64,000 nt of DNA from Phaeobacter italicus. GTDB lineage: Bacteria > Pseudomonadota > Alphaproteobacteria > Rhodobacterales > Rhodobacteraceae. The stretch lies in assembly GCF_001258055.1 (NCBI RefSeq), contig NZ_CVRM01000031.1, forward strand, positions 186,001 to 250,000. Reading direction: 5' to 3'. This document shows, piece by piece, positions 24,867 through 33,211 of this stretch (positions within the stretch are counted from its first letter, which is position 1; every line of letters starts with the position of its first letter). A program made the position numbers and the translations under genes. The notes beneath the pieces are model-generated. The model saw nothing but the letters and a program-made list of their open reading frames with translations. It was not told where the DNA came from and searched no databases.

Positions 24867-25976
24867 ATGTATGTTGCCGTAAAAGGGGGCGAGCGGGCGA
24901 TTGACAATGCCCACGCCTGGCTGGCCGAGGAGCGCCGGGGAGATACTTCGATTGCCGAACTCAGCCTCGCACAGATCCGCGAACAACTGGGCCTCGCGGT
25001 AAACCGCGTGATGGCTGAGGGCTCGCTTTATGATCCGGATCTCGCGGCGCTGGCGATCAAGCAGGCACGTGGGGATCTGATTGAAGCGATTTTCCTGATC
25101 CGCGCCTACCGCACCACCCTGCCGCGTTTCGGCGCATCTGACCCGGTGGACACCGGCCGCATGAGCTGTGACCGCCGGATCTCTGCCACCTTCAAGGATG
25201 CGCCCGGTGGGCAGGTTCTTGGGCCGACGTTCGATTACACCCATCGTTTGCTGGATTTCAAATTGGCAGCCGAGAGCGACCGCGAAGATCTGCCAGAGAC
25301 CCAGACCGCTGAGCCGCGTAGCGAAGACACACCACATATCCTGTCGTTTCTGGATGGCGAGAACATCATTGAACAGGAACCACGGACGGACGCAGAGCCG
25401 GGCGATTTGACCCGTGAACCAATGTCCTTTCCTGCCGGGCGGGCGGTGCGTTTGCAGTCGCTGACCCGCGGAGATGAGGGCTTTATTCTAGGCATGGCCT
25501 ATTCCACGCAGCGCGGCTACGCCCGCAACCATGCCTTTGTTGGCGAGTTGCGGATCGGCAGCGTGCCGGTGGAAATGGAGATCCCGGAACTCGGCTTTGC
25601 CATTGAGATCGGCGAGATAGAGCTGACCGAATGCGAGACCGTGAACCAGTTCAAAGGCTCCAAGACAGTGCCGCCACAGTTTACCCGCGGCTACGGGCTG
25701 GTGTTCGGTCAGTCAGAGCGAAAATCCATTGCCATGGCGCTGGTCGACCGGGCGCTGCGCTGGGAGGAACTGGGCGAAGACAACCTTGGTGCCCCTGCCC
25801 AGGATGAAGAATTCGTCCTGAGCCACGCCGACAACATCCAGGCCACCGGTTTCCTCGAGCATATCAAGCTGCCGCATTACGTGGATTTCCAATCCGAACT
25901 GGAACTGGTGCGCAAACTGCGCCGCGAGGCGGCGGAGCTGGCGGAACAAATGGCCGCAAGGGAGGCGGCACAATGA
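24867..25976 (+). CDS. phnI: C-P lyase core subunit PhnI
   Basis: The protein has 369 residues, the usual PhnI length. MYVAVKGGERAIDNAH is the conserved start, and MAYSTQRGYARNHAFVGELRIG, GEIELTECETVNQF and LPHYVDFQSELELVRKLR are family signatures. PhnI is the nucleosidase-like subunit that, with G, H and L, forms ribose 1-phosphonate 5-triphosphate from ATP. The gap to phnJ is about 40 bases and contains the phnJ ribosome site. Confidence 0.96.
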   Translation: MYVAVKGGERAIDNAHAWLAEERRGDTSIAELSLAQIREQLGLAVNRVMAEGSLYDPDLAALAIKQARGDLIEAIFLIRAYRTTLPRFGASDPVDTGRMSCDRRISATFKDAPGGQVLGPTFDYTHRLLDFKLAAESDREDLPETQTAEPRSEDTPHILSFLDGENIIEQEPRTDAEPGDLTREPMSFPAGRAVRLQSLTRGDEGFILGMAYSTQRGYARNHAFVGELRIGSVPVEMEIPELGFAIEIGEIELTECETVNQFKGSKTVPPQFTRGYGLVFGQSERKSIAMALVDRALRWEELGEDNLGAPAQDEEFVLSHADNIQATGFLEHIKLPHYVDFQSELELVRKLRREAAELAEQMAAREAAQ

Positions 25977-26018
25977 ACGGCGTATGCCAAAGGGCCAATT
26001 TCACGAAAGGTGCCCAAG

Positions 26019-26876
26019 ATGTCTGACTACAACTTTGCATATCTCGACGAACAGACCAAGCGGATGATCCGCAGGGCAATCCTGAAGGGGCTGGCGGTGC
26101 CGGGCTATCAGGTCCCTTTTGCCAGCCGTGAAATGCCCATGCCCTACGGCTGGGGCACGGGGGGCGTGCAGGTATCGGCTGCGACATTGACACCGGAGGA
26201 TACGCTGAAGGTCATTGATCAGGGTGCCGATGACACCACGAATGCGGTTTCCATCCGCAAGTTCTTTGAAAACACCGCTGGCGTGGCCACCACCGAAGAA
26301 ACCGAAAAGGCCAGTGTGATCCAGACCCGGCACAGGATTCCGGAGGCCGAGCTGAGTGAGGATCAGATCCTTGTCTATCAGGTCCCGATCCCGGAGCCGC
26401 TGCGTTTTCTTGAGCCCCGTGAAACCGAAACGCGCAAGATGCACGCCTTGCAGGAATATGGGCTGATGCACGTGAAACTCTACGAAGACATCAGCCAGCA
26501 TGGCGCCATTGCCACCTCATATGCGTATCCCGTGAAGGTCGCAGGTCGCTATGTGACGGATCCCTCGCCGATCCCGAAATTCGACAATCCGAAAATGAAC
26601 ATGGCTGCGATCCAACTGTTTGGCGCGGGACGTGAACAGCGGATCTATGCAGTGCCGCCTTACACCGAAGTCGTCTCGCTTGATTTCGAGGATTTCCCGT
26701 TTGAGGCCAGCAAGGCCGATCATCCCTGTGATCTCTGCGCGGCAGAGGACAGCTATCTGGATGAGGTGATCCTGGATGATGCGGGGAACCGGATGTTTGT
26801 CTGCTCGGATACGGATTATTGCCGGTCCCGGCGCGATGCGGGCCATATGGGTCGCCTGAGTGAGGAGGCCGCGTGA
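26019..26876 (+). CDS. phnJ: C-P lyase radical-SAM enzyme PhnJ
   Basis: The protein has 285 residues. The diagnostic cysteine cluster is intact near the C-terminus: Cys237 and Cys240 (CDLC), Cys262 and Cys268, spaced C-x2-C-x21-C-x5-C as in E. coli PhnJ. The first three hold the [4Fe-4S] cluster and the last is the radical-transfer Cys. It cleaves the carbon-phosphorus bond of ribose 1-alkylphosphonate 5-phosphate, releasing the alkane (methane from methylphosphonate) and a 1,2-cyclic ribose phosphate. GAAAGG eight bases before ATG 26019 supports that start over the GTG at 26010. Confidence 0.97.
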   Translation: MSDYNFAYLDEQTKRMIRRAILKGLAVPGYQVPFASREMPMPYGWGTGGVQVSAATLTPEDTLKVIDQGADDTTNAVSIRKFFENTAGVATTEETEKASVIQTRHRIPEAELSEDQILVYQVPIPEPLRFLEPRETETRKMHALQEYGLMHVKLYEDISQHGAIATSYAYPVKVAGRYVTDPSPIPKFDNPKMNMAAIQLFGAGREQRIYAVPPYTEVVSLDFEDFPFEASKADHPCDLCAAEDSYLDEVILDDAGNRMFVCSDTDYCRSRRDAGHMGRLSEEAA

Positions 26877-27646
26877 TGACGCCGCTGTTGCAAGTAAAGA
26901 ACCTGGCCAAGATGTATGGTGCCCGAATTGGCTGCACGGATGTGAGCTTTGACCTTTATCCGGGCGAGGTCATGGGCATCGTTGGGGAAAGCGGATCGGG
27001 CAAATCGACCCTGCTGAACAGCATGGCCGGGCATCTGACACCGGATCGTGGCGAAGTGATTTTTGACACCCGGGCAGACGGGCCTGTGGACACGGTGACC
27101 ATGTCCGAACCGGCACGCCGCATGTTGGGGCGCACGGATTGGGCCTTTGTGCATCAGCACGCCCGCGATGGGTTGCGGATGTCTGTGTCAGCTGGCGGCA
27201 ATATCGGGGAACGGCTGATGGCGGTGGGGGATCGCAACTATGGCAACATCCGCGCCCGCGCAGCCGATTGGCTGGGCCGTGTCGAGATTGCCGAAAGTCG
27301 GATTGATGATCGTCCTTCCGCTTTCTCCGGTGGGATGCAGCAGCGGTTGCAGATTGCCCGCAACCTCGTCACCGGGCCGCGGCTTGTCTTTATGGATGAG
27401 CCGACGGGCGGGCTGGATGTTTCGGTTCAGGCGCGCCTTTTGGATCTGCTGCGTAACCTTGTGCGCGAAATGGGGTTGAGCGCGATCATCGTGACCCATG
27501 ATCTCGCGGTGGTGCGTCTTTTGGCGGATCGGCTGATGGTGATGAAAGATGGCCGTGTCGTGGAAACCGGTCTCACCGATCAGGTGCTGGATGATCCGCA
27601 GCACGCCTACACCCAGTTGCTGGTTTCCAGCGTTCTTCAGGTCTGA
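26876..27646 (+). CDS. phnK: C-P lyase ABC-type protein PhnK
   Basis: The protein has 256 residues. Walker A is GESGSGKST, the signature FSGGMQQRLQIARNL, Walker B LVFMDEPTGGLD and the H-loop IIVTHD. PhnK resembles peptide-transporter ATPases, but binds the PhnGHIJ core and is not part of an importer. GAGGAGG lies seven bases before ATG 26876, so the GTG at 26873 is not used. The ATG overlaps the phnJ stop by one base. Confidence 0.95.
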   Translation: MTPLLQVKNLAKMYGARIGCTDVSFDLYPGEVMGIVGESGSGKSTLLNSMAGHLTPDRGEVIFDTRADGPVDTVTMSEPARRMLGRTDWAFVHQHARDGLRMSVSAGGNIGERLMAVGDRNYGNIRARAADWLGRVEIAESRIDDRPSAFSGGMQQRLQIARNLVTGPRLVFMDEPTGGLDVSVQARLLDLLRNLVREMGLSAIIVTHDLAVVRLLADRLMVMKDGRVVETGLTDQVLDDPQHAYTQLLVSSVLQV

Positions 27647-27655
27647 GGATCCGAG

Positions 27656-28339
27656 ATGATTGAACTTCAAAACGTGAGCAAGAGCTTTACCCTGCACAAT
27701 CAGGGCGGCGCCGTCATCCCGGTGATGGAGGGGGCAAGTCTTGGCGTCGCGCCGGGAGAATGCATTGGTCTGACCGGTGCCTCGGGGGCCGGGAAATCGA
27801 CCCTGATGCGGGTGATTTATGGAAATTACCTCGCAGCATCCGGCCGTGTGATGGTGGGGGGCGTCGACGTCGCCAAGGCAGCGCCGCGTGACATTCTGGC
27901 GTTGCGTCGCGAGACACTTGGCTATGTGAGTCAGTTCTTGCGCGTCGTGCCACGGGTGCCGACGTTGGATGTCGTAGCAGAGCCGCTGCTGGCGGTGGGC
28001 GTTGCGCCTGATGCCGCGCGGGACCGCGCCGCGACGTTGTTGGCAGGGCTGAACATCCCGGAACGGCTGTGGCAGCTGAGCCCGACGACGTTTTCTGGCG
28101 GCGAGCAACAGCGGGTCAATATCGCGCGGGGGTTTGCACATAGCTATCCGGCGATGCTGCTGGATGAGCCGACCGCCAGTCTGGACGCTCAGAACAGAGC
28201 TACGGTCCTGCGGTTGATCGAGGAAGCCAAGGCGCGCGGTGCCGCCATCATCGGAATTTTCCACGACGAGGCTGCGCGCGAGCAGGTCTGCGATCGATGT
28301 GTTGATGTGTCGGCCTTCACTCCAAAGGTTGCAGCATGA
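27656..28339 (+). CDS. phnL: C-P lyase ABC-type protein PhnL
   Basis: The protein has 227 residues. Walker A is GASGAGKST, the signature FSGGEQQRVNIARGF and Walker B AMLLDEPTASLD. It also has VSQFLRVVPRVPTLDVVAEPL, which is typical of PhnL. It is required with PhnGHI for the nucleophilic transfer of phosphonate onto ATP. It overlaps phnN by four bases (ATGA). Confidence 0.95.
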   Translation: MIELQNVSKSFTLHNQGGAVIPVMEGASLGVAPGECIGLTGASGAGKSTLMRVIYGNYLAASGRVMVGGVDVAKAAPRDILALRRETLGYVSQFLRVVPRVPTLDVVAEPLLAVGVAPDAARDRAATLLAGLNIPERLWQLSPTTFSGGEQQRVNIARGFAHSYPAMLLDEPTASLDAQNRATVLRLIEEAKARGAAIIGIFHDEAAREQVCDRCVDVSAFTPKVAA

Positions 28340-28908
28340 GCCCGCGACCCGTCAAAGCGCCAGTCATCGCAGTTGTTGGGCCATCCGGTGTCGGCAAAGA
28401 CAGCCTGATGGATGCGATGCTGACACGTATTCCCGGTTTGAAAAAACAGCGCAGGGTCATCACCCGCGCACCGGAACTTGGGGGCGAAGACTATGTGGCT
28501 GTGAGCGAGACACAGTTTGCAGACCTTTGTGCTGAGCGCAGTTTTGCGCTGCACTGGCAGGCGCATGGGCTCTATTATGCGATCCCGCGTGAGATTGACG
28601 CCTTGCGCCGCTCGGCATCCGGCGTCGTCGTCAACCTGTCCCGCAAAGCGCTTTTGGAGGCGCAGGATGTTTTCAGTACATTGATTGTGCTGTCGGTAAC
28701 AGCCACGCCAGAGGTATTGGCTGCCCGGCTGAATGCGCGCGGGCGCGAAGATCGCGCGGAGGTCGAGCGTAGGCTTGCCCGCGCGTCGACGCCGCTCCCT
28801 GCGGGGCTTCTGCATGTGGTCGAGATCGACAACAGCGGCCCGCTTGACGCGGCGGTAGCGGCCGCCGAGGCGGCCCTGACCCCCTGGCTTCAGCCCGAGA
28901 GGGCCTGA
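28336..28908 (+). CDS. phnN: Ribose 1,5-bisphosphate phosphokinase
   Basis: The protein has 190 residues with a guanylate-kinase-like P-loop, VVGPSGVGKDSLMDAML, at the N-terminus, and ITRAPELGGEDYVAVSE as in PhnN. It phosphorylates ribose 1,5-bisphosphate to PRPP, returning C-P lyase ribose to nucleotide synthesis. Its last 19 bases overlap the 3' end of the reverse-strand DUF1045 gene. phnM, normally in the same run, comes only after that gene. Confidence 0.94.
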   Translation: MSPRPVKAPVIAVVGPSGVGKDSLMDAMLTRIPGLKKQRRVITRAPELGGEDYVAVSETQFADLCAERSFALHWQAHGLYYAIPREIDALRRSASGVVVNLSRKALLEAQDVFSTLIVLSVTATPEVLAARLNARGREDRAEVERRLARASTPLPAGLLHVVEIDNSGPLDAAVAAAEAALTPWLQPERA

Positions 28909-29573
28909 CGATGGATAAGGTGGAATCGACCGTTGCTGTCTTCGCCGACCAAGGCGAGATCATCGATGACAAAAGGTGTCGGAATTTCGGGAAGCAGACG
29001 TTCCTGCAGGAACGCTTCGATTGCGGGCAATTCGGCCTTCGGGCGTTTGCCGCTCAGCGTGATGTGAAAGCGGAAACTGTCGCCAACATAGGGATAGCCC
29101 CAGGACACCAGCGCCTGTTCCTGCGCCGCGCTCAGACCACCTGCGCGCCGCTTTTCCAGCTCTGCCGTCGAGGCAGGGGCGCGAAACTCGTCCAGATCCC
29201 GCACGCAGTTGAATGCCAGCCTGTTCAGCGCCAGCTGATCCCCGGTCGGGCAAAGCGCAAGAAAACGGCCAAGCCGGGTCAGCGACAGCCCTTCCAACGT
29301 GACCGGTGCGGCCTGCGCCGCGAAATCGGCAAAACGGTCTGCCAATCCATCGGCACTCATGCCTGCAGCCAGCCGGAACGGCGGTTTGATCGTCGCGTGC
29401 AGCCCGTATTTGCGCGGCACCTCGGTAATGGCCGCCACATCCAGATCTGTGCCCGTCGGGTGATCCAGCGGTTGCCCCTCATGCAGATCCCAGCCCAGCC
29501 AGCTGGATGCAAATCGGCTCCATTCCGCCTGTTTGGGCGGCACAAAATAGATCGCGTATCGCGTGAATGTCAC
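28890..29573 (-). CDS. DUF1045 phosphonate-metabolism protein, 2H-phosphoesterase-like
   Basis: The protein has 227 residues. Two His-x-Thr motifs, LHATIKPPF (about residue 55) and RFHITLSGKR (about 165), are the paired catalytic signature of the 2H phosphoesterase fold that acts on cyclic phosphates. Proteins of this family travel with C-P lyase genes. No phnP is present in the window, so it may open 5-phosphoribosyl 1,2-cyclic phosphate to ribose 1,5-bisphosphate, the PhnN substrate; that is an inference. The GTG start has AGGAGG five bases ahead. It lies opposite the operon with its own Pho-type promoter. Confidence 0.87.
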   Translation of the reverse strand: MTFTRYAIYFVPPKQAEWSRFASSWLGWDLHEGQPLDHPTGTDLDVAAITEVPRKYGLHATIKPPFRLAAGMSADGLADRFADFAAQAAPVTLEGLSLTRLGRFLALCPTGDQLALNRLAFNCVRDLDEFRAPASTAELEKRRAGGLSAAQEQALVSWGYPYVGDSFRFHITLSGKRPKAELPAIEAFLQERLLPEIPTPFVIDDLALVGEDSNGRFHLIHRQALSG

Positions 29574-29597
29574 AATGGCCTCCTAGGTGTGGCCCGT

Positions 29598-29632
29598 TCT
29601 ATAGCTCAAATCGTGTGAAAGTCAGATGACAG
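29598..29632 (-). promoter_or_regulatory. phoA-like Pho promoter of the DUF1045 gene, overlapping the phnM start
   Basis: On the reverse strand CTGTCAT (29632-29626) and CTTTCAC (29621-29615) are separated by four bases, making an 18-bp Pho box. Eleven bases further is TATAGA (29603-29598) as a -10. This is the arrangement of a classical PhoB-activated promoter. The first repeat coincides with the ATG of phnM on the other strand. Confidence 0.78.
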
Positions 29633-30768
29633 AACCTTTGATCCTTGCCAATGCCACGCTTGTTCTGCCGGGAGAGACCCGTACAGGTTCCATCACGCTG
29701 AAAGATGGGCTGTTCGCCGATATTGCTGACGGCACTTCCGTCCCTGCCGGTGCTTTGGACATGGAGGGGGACTATGTCAGTCCCGGTCTGGTAGAGCTGC
29801 ACACCGACAATCTCGAACGTCACATCCAGCCCCGTCCAAAGGTCGACTGGCCCCATGCCGCCGCCATCATTGCCCATGATGCGGAACTGGCCGGAACTGG
29901 AATTACGACGGTGTTTGATGCGATGCGGGTGGGGTCGATCAAGGCCACGGAGTCCCGCTACGGCGCCTATGCCCGAAGCCTTGCAAGCGAATTGCTGGAG
30001 CTGAGGCATCAGGATGCGTTGAAAATCAGCCACTTCCTACATCTGCGCGCGGAGGTCTGTTCGGAGACGCTGGTGGCCGAACTGGATGAGTTTGGCGATG
30101 CCGATCGCGTGGGGCTGGTTTCTTTGATGGATCACACACCAGGCCAGCGTCAGTTTCGCGACATGTCCAAACTGGAAGCCTACGTCAAAGGCAAGCACGG
30201 GTTCGACGACGAGGGGTTCAAGGCGCATGTTGCTGGGCTAAAGCGAATGCGGGACACCTATGGCGATCTGCACGAGGTGGAGGCAGTCAAGGCTGCGCGT
30301 CGTTTTGGTGCTGTGCTGGCAAGCCACGATGACACGACCGAAGCGCAGGTCGCGGTTTCCGCCGGGCACGGCATCCATCTGGCAGAGTTCCCAACAACGG
30401 TTGAGGCTGCGCGCGCCTGTCACGACCATGAGATCAAGGTCATGATGGGGGCGCCCAACCTCATTCGTGGCGGGTCCCATTCCGGAAACGTCGCCGCACG
30501 TGAGCTGGCCGAACTGGAACTACTGGATATCCTGTCATCTGACTACGTGCCTGCGGCTTTGCTGTTGGCCGCAGCGCAGTTGGGCGAGATCTGGGGCGAT
30601 ATGGCCAGAGGGCTGGCAACAGTCACCGCAGCACCTGCGGATGCTGTCAAACTGGCAGATCGCGGACGGATCGACATCGGGAAACGCGCAGATTTGATCC
30701 GTTTCCGTATGCGGGCCGGGGTTCCTGCACTGCGGGCAGTCTGGTCGCGTGGCAATCGGGTGGCTTGA
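29626..30768 (+). CDS. phnM: Alpha-D-ribose 1-methylphosphonate 5-triphosphate diphosphatase
   Basis: The protein has 380 residues of the amidohydrolase superfamily. GLVELHTDNLERHIQPRP carries the metal-binding His residues, followed by TTVFDAMRVGS, SLMDHTPGQRQF and ASHDDTTEAQV, all PhnM signatures. It removes pyrophosphate from the 5-triphosphate so PhnJ can act. The ribosome site (GAAAG) is modest. It stands apart from phnG-N because of the intervening reverse gene, so it needs its own promoter or readthrough past that gene. A hairpin follows. Confidence 0.95.
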   Translation: MTEPLILANATLVLPGETRTGSITLKDGLFADIADGTSVPAGALDMEGDYVSPGLVELHTDNLERHIQPRPKVDWPHAAAIIAHDAELAGTGITTVFDAMRVGSIKATESRYGAYARSLASELLELRHQDALKISHFLHLRAEVCSETLVAELDEFGDADRVGLVSLMDHTPGQRQFRDMSKLEAYVKGKHGFDDEGFKAHVAGLKRMRDTYGDLHEVEAVKAARRFGAVLASHDDTTEAQVAVSAGHGIHLAEFPTTVEAARACHDHEIKVMMGAPNLIRGGSHSGNVAARELAELELLDILSSDYVPAALLLAAAQLGEIWGDMARGLATVTAAPADAVKLADRGRIDIGKRADLIRFRMRAGVPALRAVWSRGNRVA

Positions 30769-30792
30769 TTGCTGCGAAAGCTGAAACAAGAA

Positions 30793-30818
30793 ACGCCCCG
30801 GACCTTTGGTCGGGGCGT
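30793..30818. terminator. Bidirectional terminator between phnM and the glycan operon
   Basis: ACGCCCC-GGACC (from 30793) pairs with GGTC-GGGGCGT (to 30818), with one bulged G and a TTT loop. On the reverse strand it is followed by TTTCTTGTTT, ending the glycosyltransferase operon. Forward, phnM transcripts meet only a mixed TCTGAATTCTT tail. Confidence 0.75.
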
Positions 30819-30838
30819 CTGAATTCTTCGGCCGCAGA

Positions 30839-31318
30839 CTAGCCTGCGCGATAAAAAAGGTAGCGACCTGGCGGGATGCCTTCTGGGCCGCTCAGCTCCT
30901 CAAACCCGACGAGCGGCTGGCCAGAGACGATGATGCCACCTGGCGCCATCACTGCTGCAATCGCAGGAGAGAGCGCTGCGGCTTCTGCCACGTCCTTTTC
31001 CTTGACACCAAATCCCAGATCGTAGTGGGCCAGCACAACAGGGGCGTTTTCCTGTGCAAGCTGTTCCAGCATCGGGCGGGCCTCGCCCTGTAGAAAATCC
31101 GCCTCCGGCGGCACGCAGGAGGGATGACATTGCAGCACCCGGTCAATGACGCGAACCCTGCGGTCGGGCAGTGTTTCGCGCAAATGATCGTAGGTGCGCC
31201 CATTGCCCAAGCCGATATCAAGAACATCGCCTTTGAGGTCGGCGACTTGTGCAGCTGCCCAGTTGAGACCGTCGCGTTGTGCAGTCAGTCGACGCAACAT
31301 GGAATCCAGTCGGCTCAT
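30839..31318 (-). CDS. Small SAM-dependent methyltransferase-like protein
   Basis: The protein has 159 residues. DVLDIGLGNGRTYDHLRE (near residue 35) is a SAM-binding motif I, followed by VIDRV (acidic adenosyl contact) and VLAHYDLGFG; it is small for a methyltransferase. A second member lies at 47704, sharing GLGNGRT and the C-terminal APGG-x-x-VS region. It ends the seven-gene glycan operon, starting just after the deacetylase-like stop, with AGGAAAA ahead of ATG 31318. Its acceptor is unknown, and some such proteins are annotated only as hypothetical. Confidence 0.75.
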   Translation of the reverse strand: MSRLDSMLRRLTAQRDGLNWAAAQVADLKGDVLDIGLGNGRTYDHLRETLPDRRVRVIDRVLQCHPSCVPPEADFLQGEARPMLEQLAQENAPVVLAHYDLGFGVKEKDVAEAAALSPAIAAVMAPGGIIVSGQPLVGFEELSGPEGIPPGRYLFYRAG

Positions 31319-31319
31319 G

Positions 31320-32078
31320 TCAGCTTTTCCTTTCTTCAAAAACCCAAGGCCGGGCAGGGCCTGCCAGCAGGCGACGCAAGAGATCCTCGCAAAAGGCCCA
31401 GATGGCGTCATCGTGGACAAGATGGTGGGTGAGGATGCCATAGGGCTCATCATTGTCGGCCTTACCCAGCCTGCGATCGGCCAATTGTTTGACCAGCTGA
31501 GACAGCAAGAGGGTAGGCGCCACCAGTGAACGGGTTCCCTTCCAGTCGATCGGGTCAAGATGCGTGTTGACCCGCAAAAGCCCGGGAGCCGCCTTGACCT
31601 GGCTGCGCGGGGTAAAGGTCGACAGCGCGCTATAACCAAGCCCGGCAAGCCAGGGTTCCAGATCCTCTGACAGGCGGTTCCAAGGGGGGACGAACATCGG
31701 TTGCAGCCCTGAGCCAAAGAGACGCTCCAGCGTTTTCAGGCCACGTTCTGCGTCATCAAGAGCGTCATCCACCACCCGATCCGCACCGAATTCGGATTTC
31801 TTCTGGTCGGGGGCGGCGTGGTTTTCATGGGCCCAGCCGTGCACAACCGGAATTGCAGTTGCAGTTCCTGACAGGCGCTTTGCAAGTTCGGGCGTCGCGT
31901 CACGGGGGATGATTGCAAGGTGAACGGGGAGTGAAAGCTGTTCTGACAAAGCCAACAACTGCTCCAACTGTGGTGTCGGGGCAATCGCGTCGTCATCGCG
32001 CCACCAGATCGGAAGGGTCATCCCCGCCTCCTGCCAGCGAGCAAGCTCCTGATCCAAAGCAGTCCAGTCCGGTGTCAT
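31320..32078 (-). CDS. Polysaccharide-deacetylase-like protein
   Basis: The protein has 252 residues of the NodB/carbohydrate esterase 4-like fold. PIWWRDDDAIAPT has the catalytic Asp cluster, VVHGWAHENHA the zinc His pair, and PMFVPPWNRLSEDLEPWLAGLGYSALS the later motif. No signal peptide is seen, so it may act on a cytoplasmic lipid-linked or nucleotide-linked sugar. It overlaps the upstream glycosyltransferase gene by four bases and directly precedes the small methyltransferase. Confidence 0.8.
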   Translation of the reverse strand: MTPDWTALDQELARWQEAGMTLPIWWRDDDAIAPTPQLEQLLALSEQLSLPVHLAIIPRDATPELAKRLSGTATAIPVVHGWAHENHAAPDQKKSEFGADRVVDDALDDAERGLKTLERLFGSGLQPMFVPPWNRLSEDLEPWLAGLGYSALSTFTPRSQVKAAPGLLRVNTHLDPIDWKGTRSLVAPTLLLSQLVKQLADRRLGKADNDEPYGILTHHLVHDDAIWAFCEDLLRRLLAGPARPWVFEERKS

Positions 32079-33211
32079 GCGCGCTCCTGTGCCATGTTGG
32101 CGGCAATCTCTACCGTTCGGGCGGCGCCGTCAAACCGGAAGCTGTCGCAGTCCCGCGCAGGGGCTGCGAGCACGCTGTCCAGCGATTGGCAAAGGGTCTT
32201 GCCCGTCAGATCCTTGGCGCGCAGCGCCGCGAACCCGTCAAGCGGCGCGAGGCTTTGGGCGCGCAGAGATTGCTCGACCTCGTTTCCTGCATCGAAGGGC
32301 ACAATGACGGCGGGCAATCCGGTCTGCAGCAGGTCCAATGCGGTGTTGTAGCCGCACATGCTGACAGAGGCTTTGGCGTGGCACAGCATCTGACGAAAAT
32401 CCGGGCGGGCCGGTTCCAGAATAGCGGGGGCGGTCGGGTCTTTCAGATCATCAATCCGCGACGTGGCATCCGCCCCGCCGACAAGCAGACGCCACGTCAG
32501 ATCAGGCCGCAGGGTGGAGGCCTCGATTGCCGCACGGTACAGCGCATCACCAACGCTGCCGCCCCCTGCGCTGACCAGAATTTCGCCTGCTCCTGCACCA
32601 TCCGGATGAGGTGTCGGCGCTGCGGGGGCAACGTAGCCGGTGTAATGTAATTTTGCAGCAAGGGCCGGGCTAACGGGCCAGGACACCTCCAGCCGGGTGG
32701 CTTGGGGGTCGGAATGCACAAGAACGCCGTCATAGTAGCGCGAGATGATCTCTTCGGCCTGTTCTGCCTTTTTGGGCTTGGAGGGTGGCGCCAGAATATC
32801 GCGGATAGAGGCGAGCACGATCGGGCGACGGGGCAGGCGATGTGCGGCCTCAAGCAAGGCATTGAACTCAGCTCGCAGACTGCGCCGCCCAAAGGGGTAG
32901 AGCTCGGTTATCAATATGTCCGGCTGCATGGTCTGCAACGCTGCGCAGGCCATGTCGCGTCGGGAACGGTGGTAAAGCTCGTCCGCGACACTGCCATCCG
33001 GCGTGAGCAGGCGGGTGAAATCCACCCCGTCCGATCGCAGCGGCGGCAGCTGCAAGAGATCCACGCCGGAGTGGTCAAGCTGGGGCGCGGGGCCGCCTCC
33101 TGACAGAATCTGCACCTTGTGACCCTGGGCAACAAAAGCGCGCGCAAGTGTCAGGGCGCGGGCCAGATGCCCGGTGCCCAAGAGGTGGGTGACAGCGATC
33201 AGAACGTTCAT
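32075..33211 (-). CDS. Glycosyltransferase, MurG/GT28-like fold (COG4671 type)
   Basis: The protein has 378 residues. The N-terminus ITHLLGTGHLARALTLA has the GxGHxxR motif of GT-B enzymes, and the C-terminal nucleotide-sugar site reads SMCGYNTALDLLQTGLPAVIVPF. It should transfer a sugar from a UDP-like donor to an unknown acceptor at the inner face of the membrane. It is related in design to the first gene of the operon (36151-37362), with the same GGYNT/CGYNT signature. It is ATGA-coupled to its neighbours on both sides. Confidence 0.84.
   Translation of the reverse strand: MNVLIAVTHLLGTGHLARALTLARAFVAQGHKVQILSGGGPAPQLDHSGVDLLQLPPLRSDGVDFTRLLTPDGSVADELYHRSRRDMACAALQTMQPDILITELYPFGRRSLRAEFNALLEAAHRLPRRPIVLASIRDILAPPSKPKKAEQAEEIISRYYDGVLVHSDPQATRLEVSWPVSPALAAKLHYTGYVAPAAPTPHPDGAGAGEILVSAGGGSVGDALYRAAIEASTLRPDLTWRLLVGGADATSRIDDLKDPTAPAILEPARPDFRQMLCHAKASVSMCGYNTALDLLQTGLPAVIVPFDAGNEVEQSLRAQSLAPLDGFAALRAKDLTGKTLCQSLDSVLAAPARDCDSFRFDGAARTVEIAANMAQERA

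Noticed and set aside
24297-25337. Reverse-strand frame of about 345 codons across phnH and phnI
   Set aside because: It is antisense to two conserved C-P lyase genes and lacks family features.
27188-28264. Reverse-strand frame of about 360 codons across phnK and phnL
   Set aside because: It is antisense to two ABC proteins with all their motifs; composition is His/Gln-rich and no ribosome site was noted.
31319-31717. Longer N-terminal extension of the small methyltransferase
   Set aside because: It would lie inside the deacetylase-like gene in another frame; ATG 31318 has AGGAAAA ahead and matches the paralogue's start.
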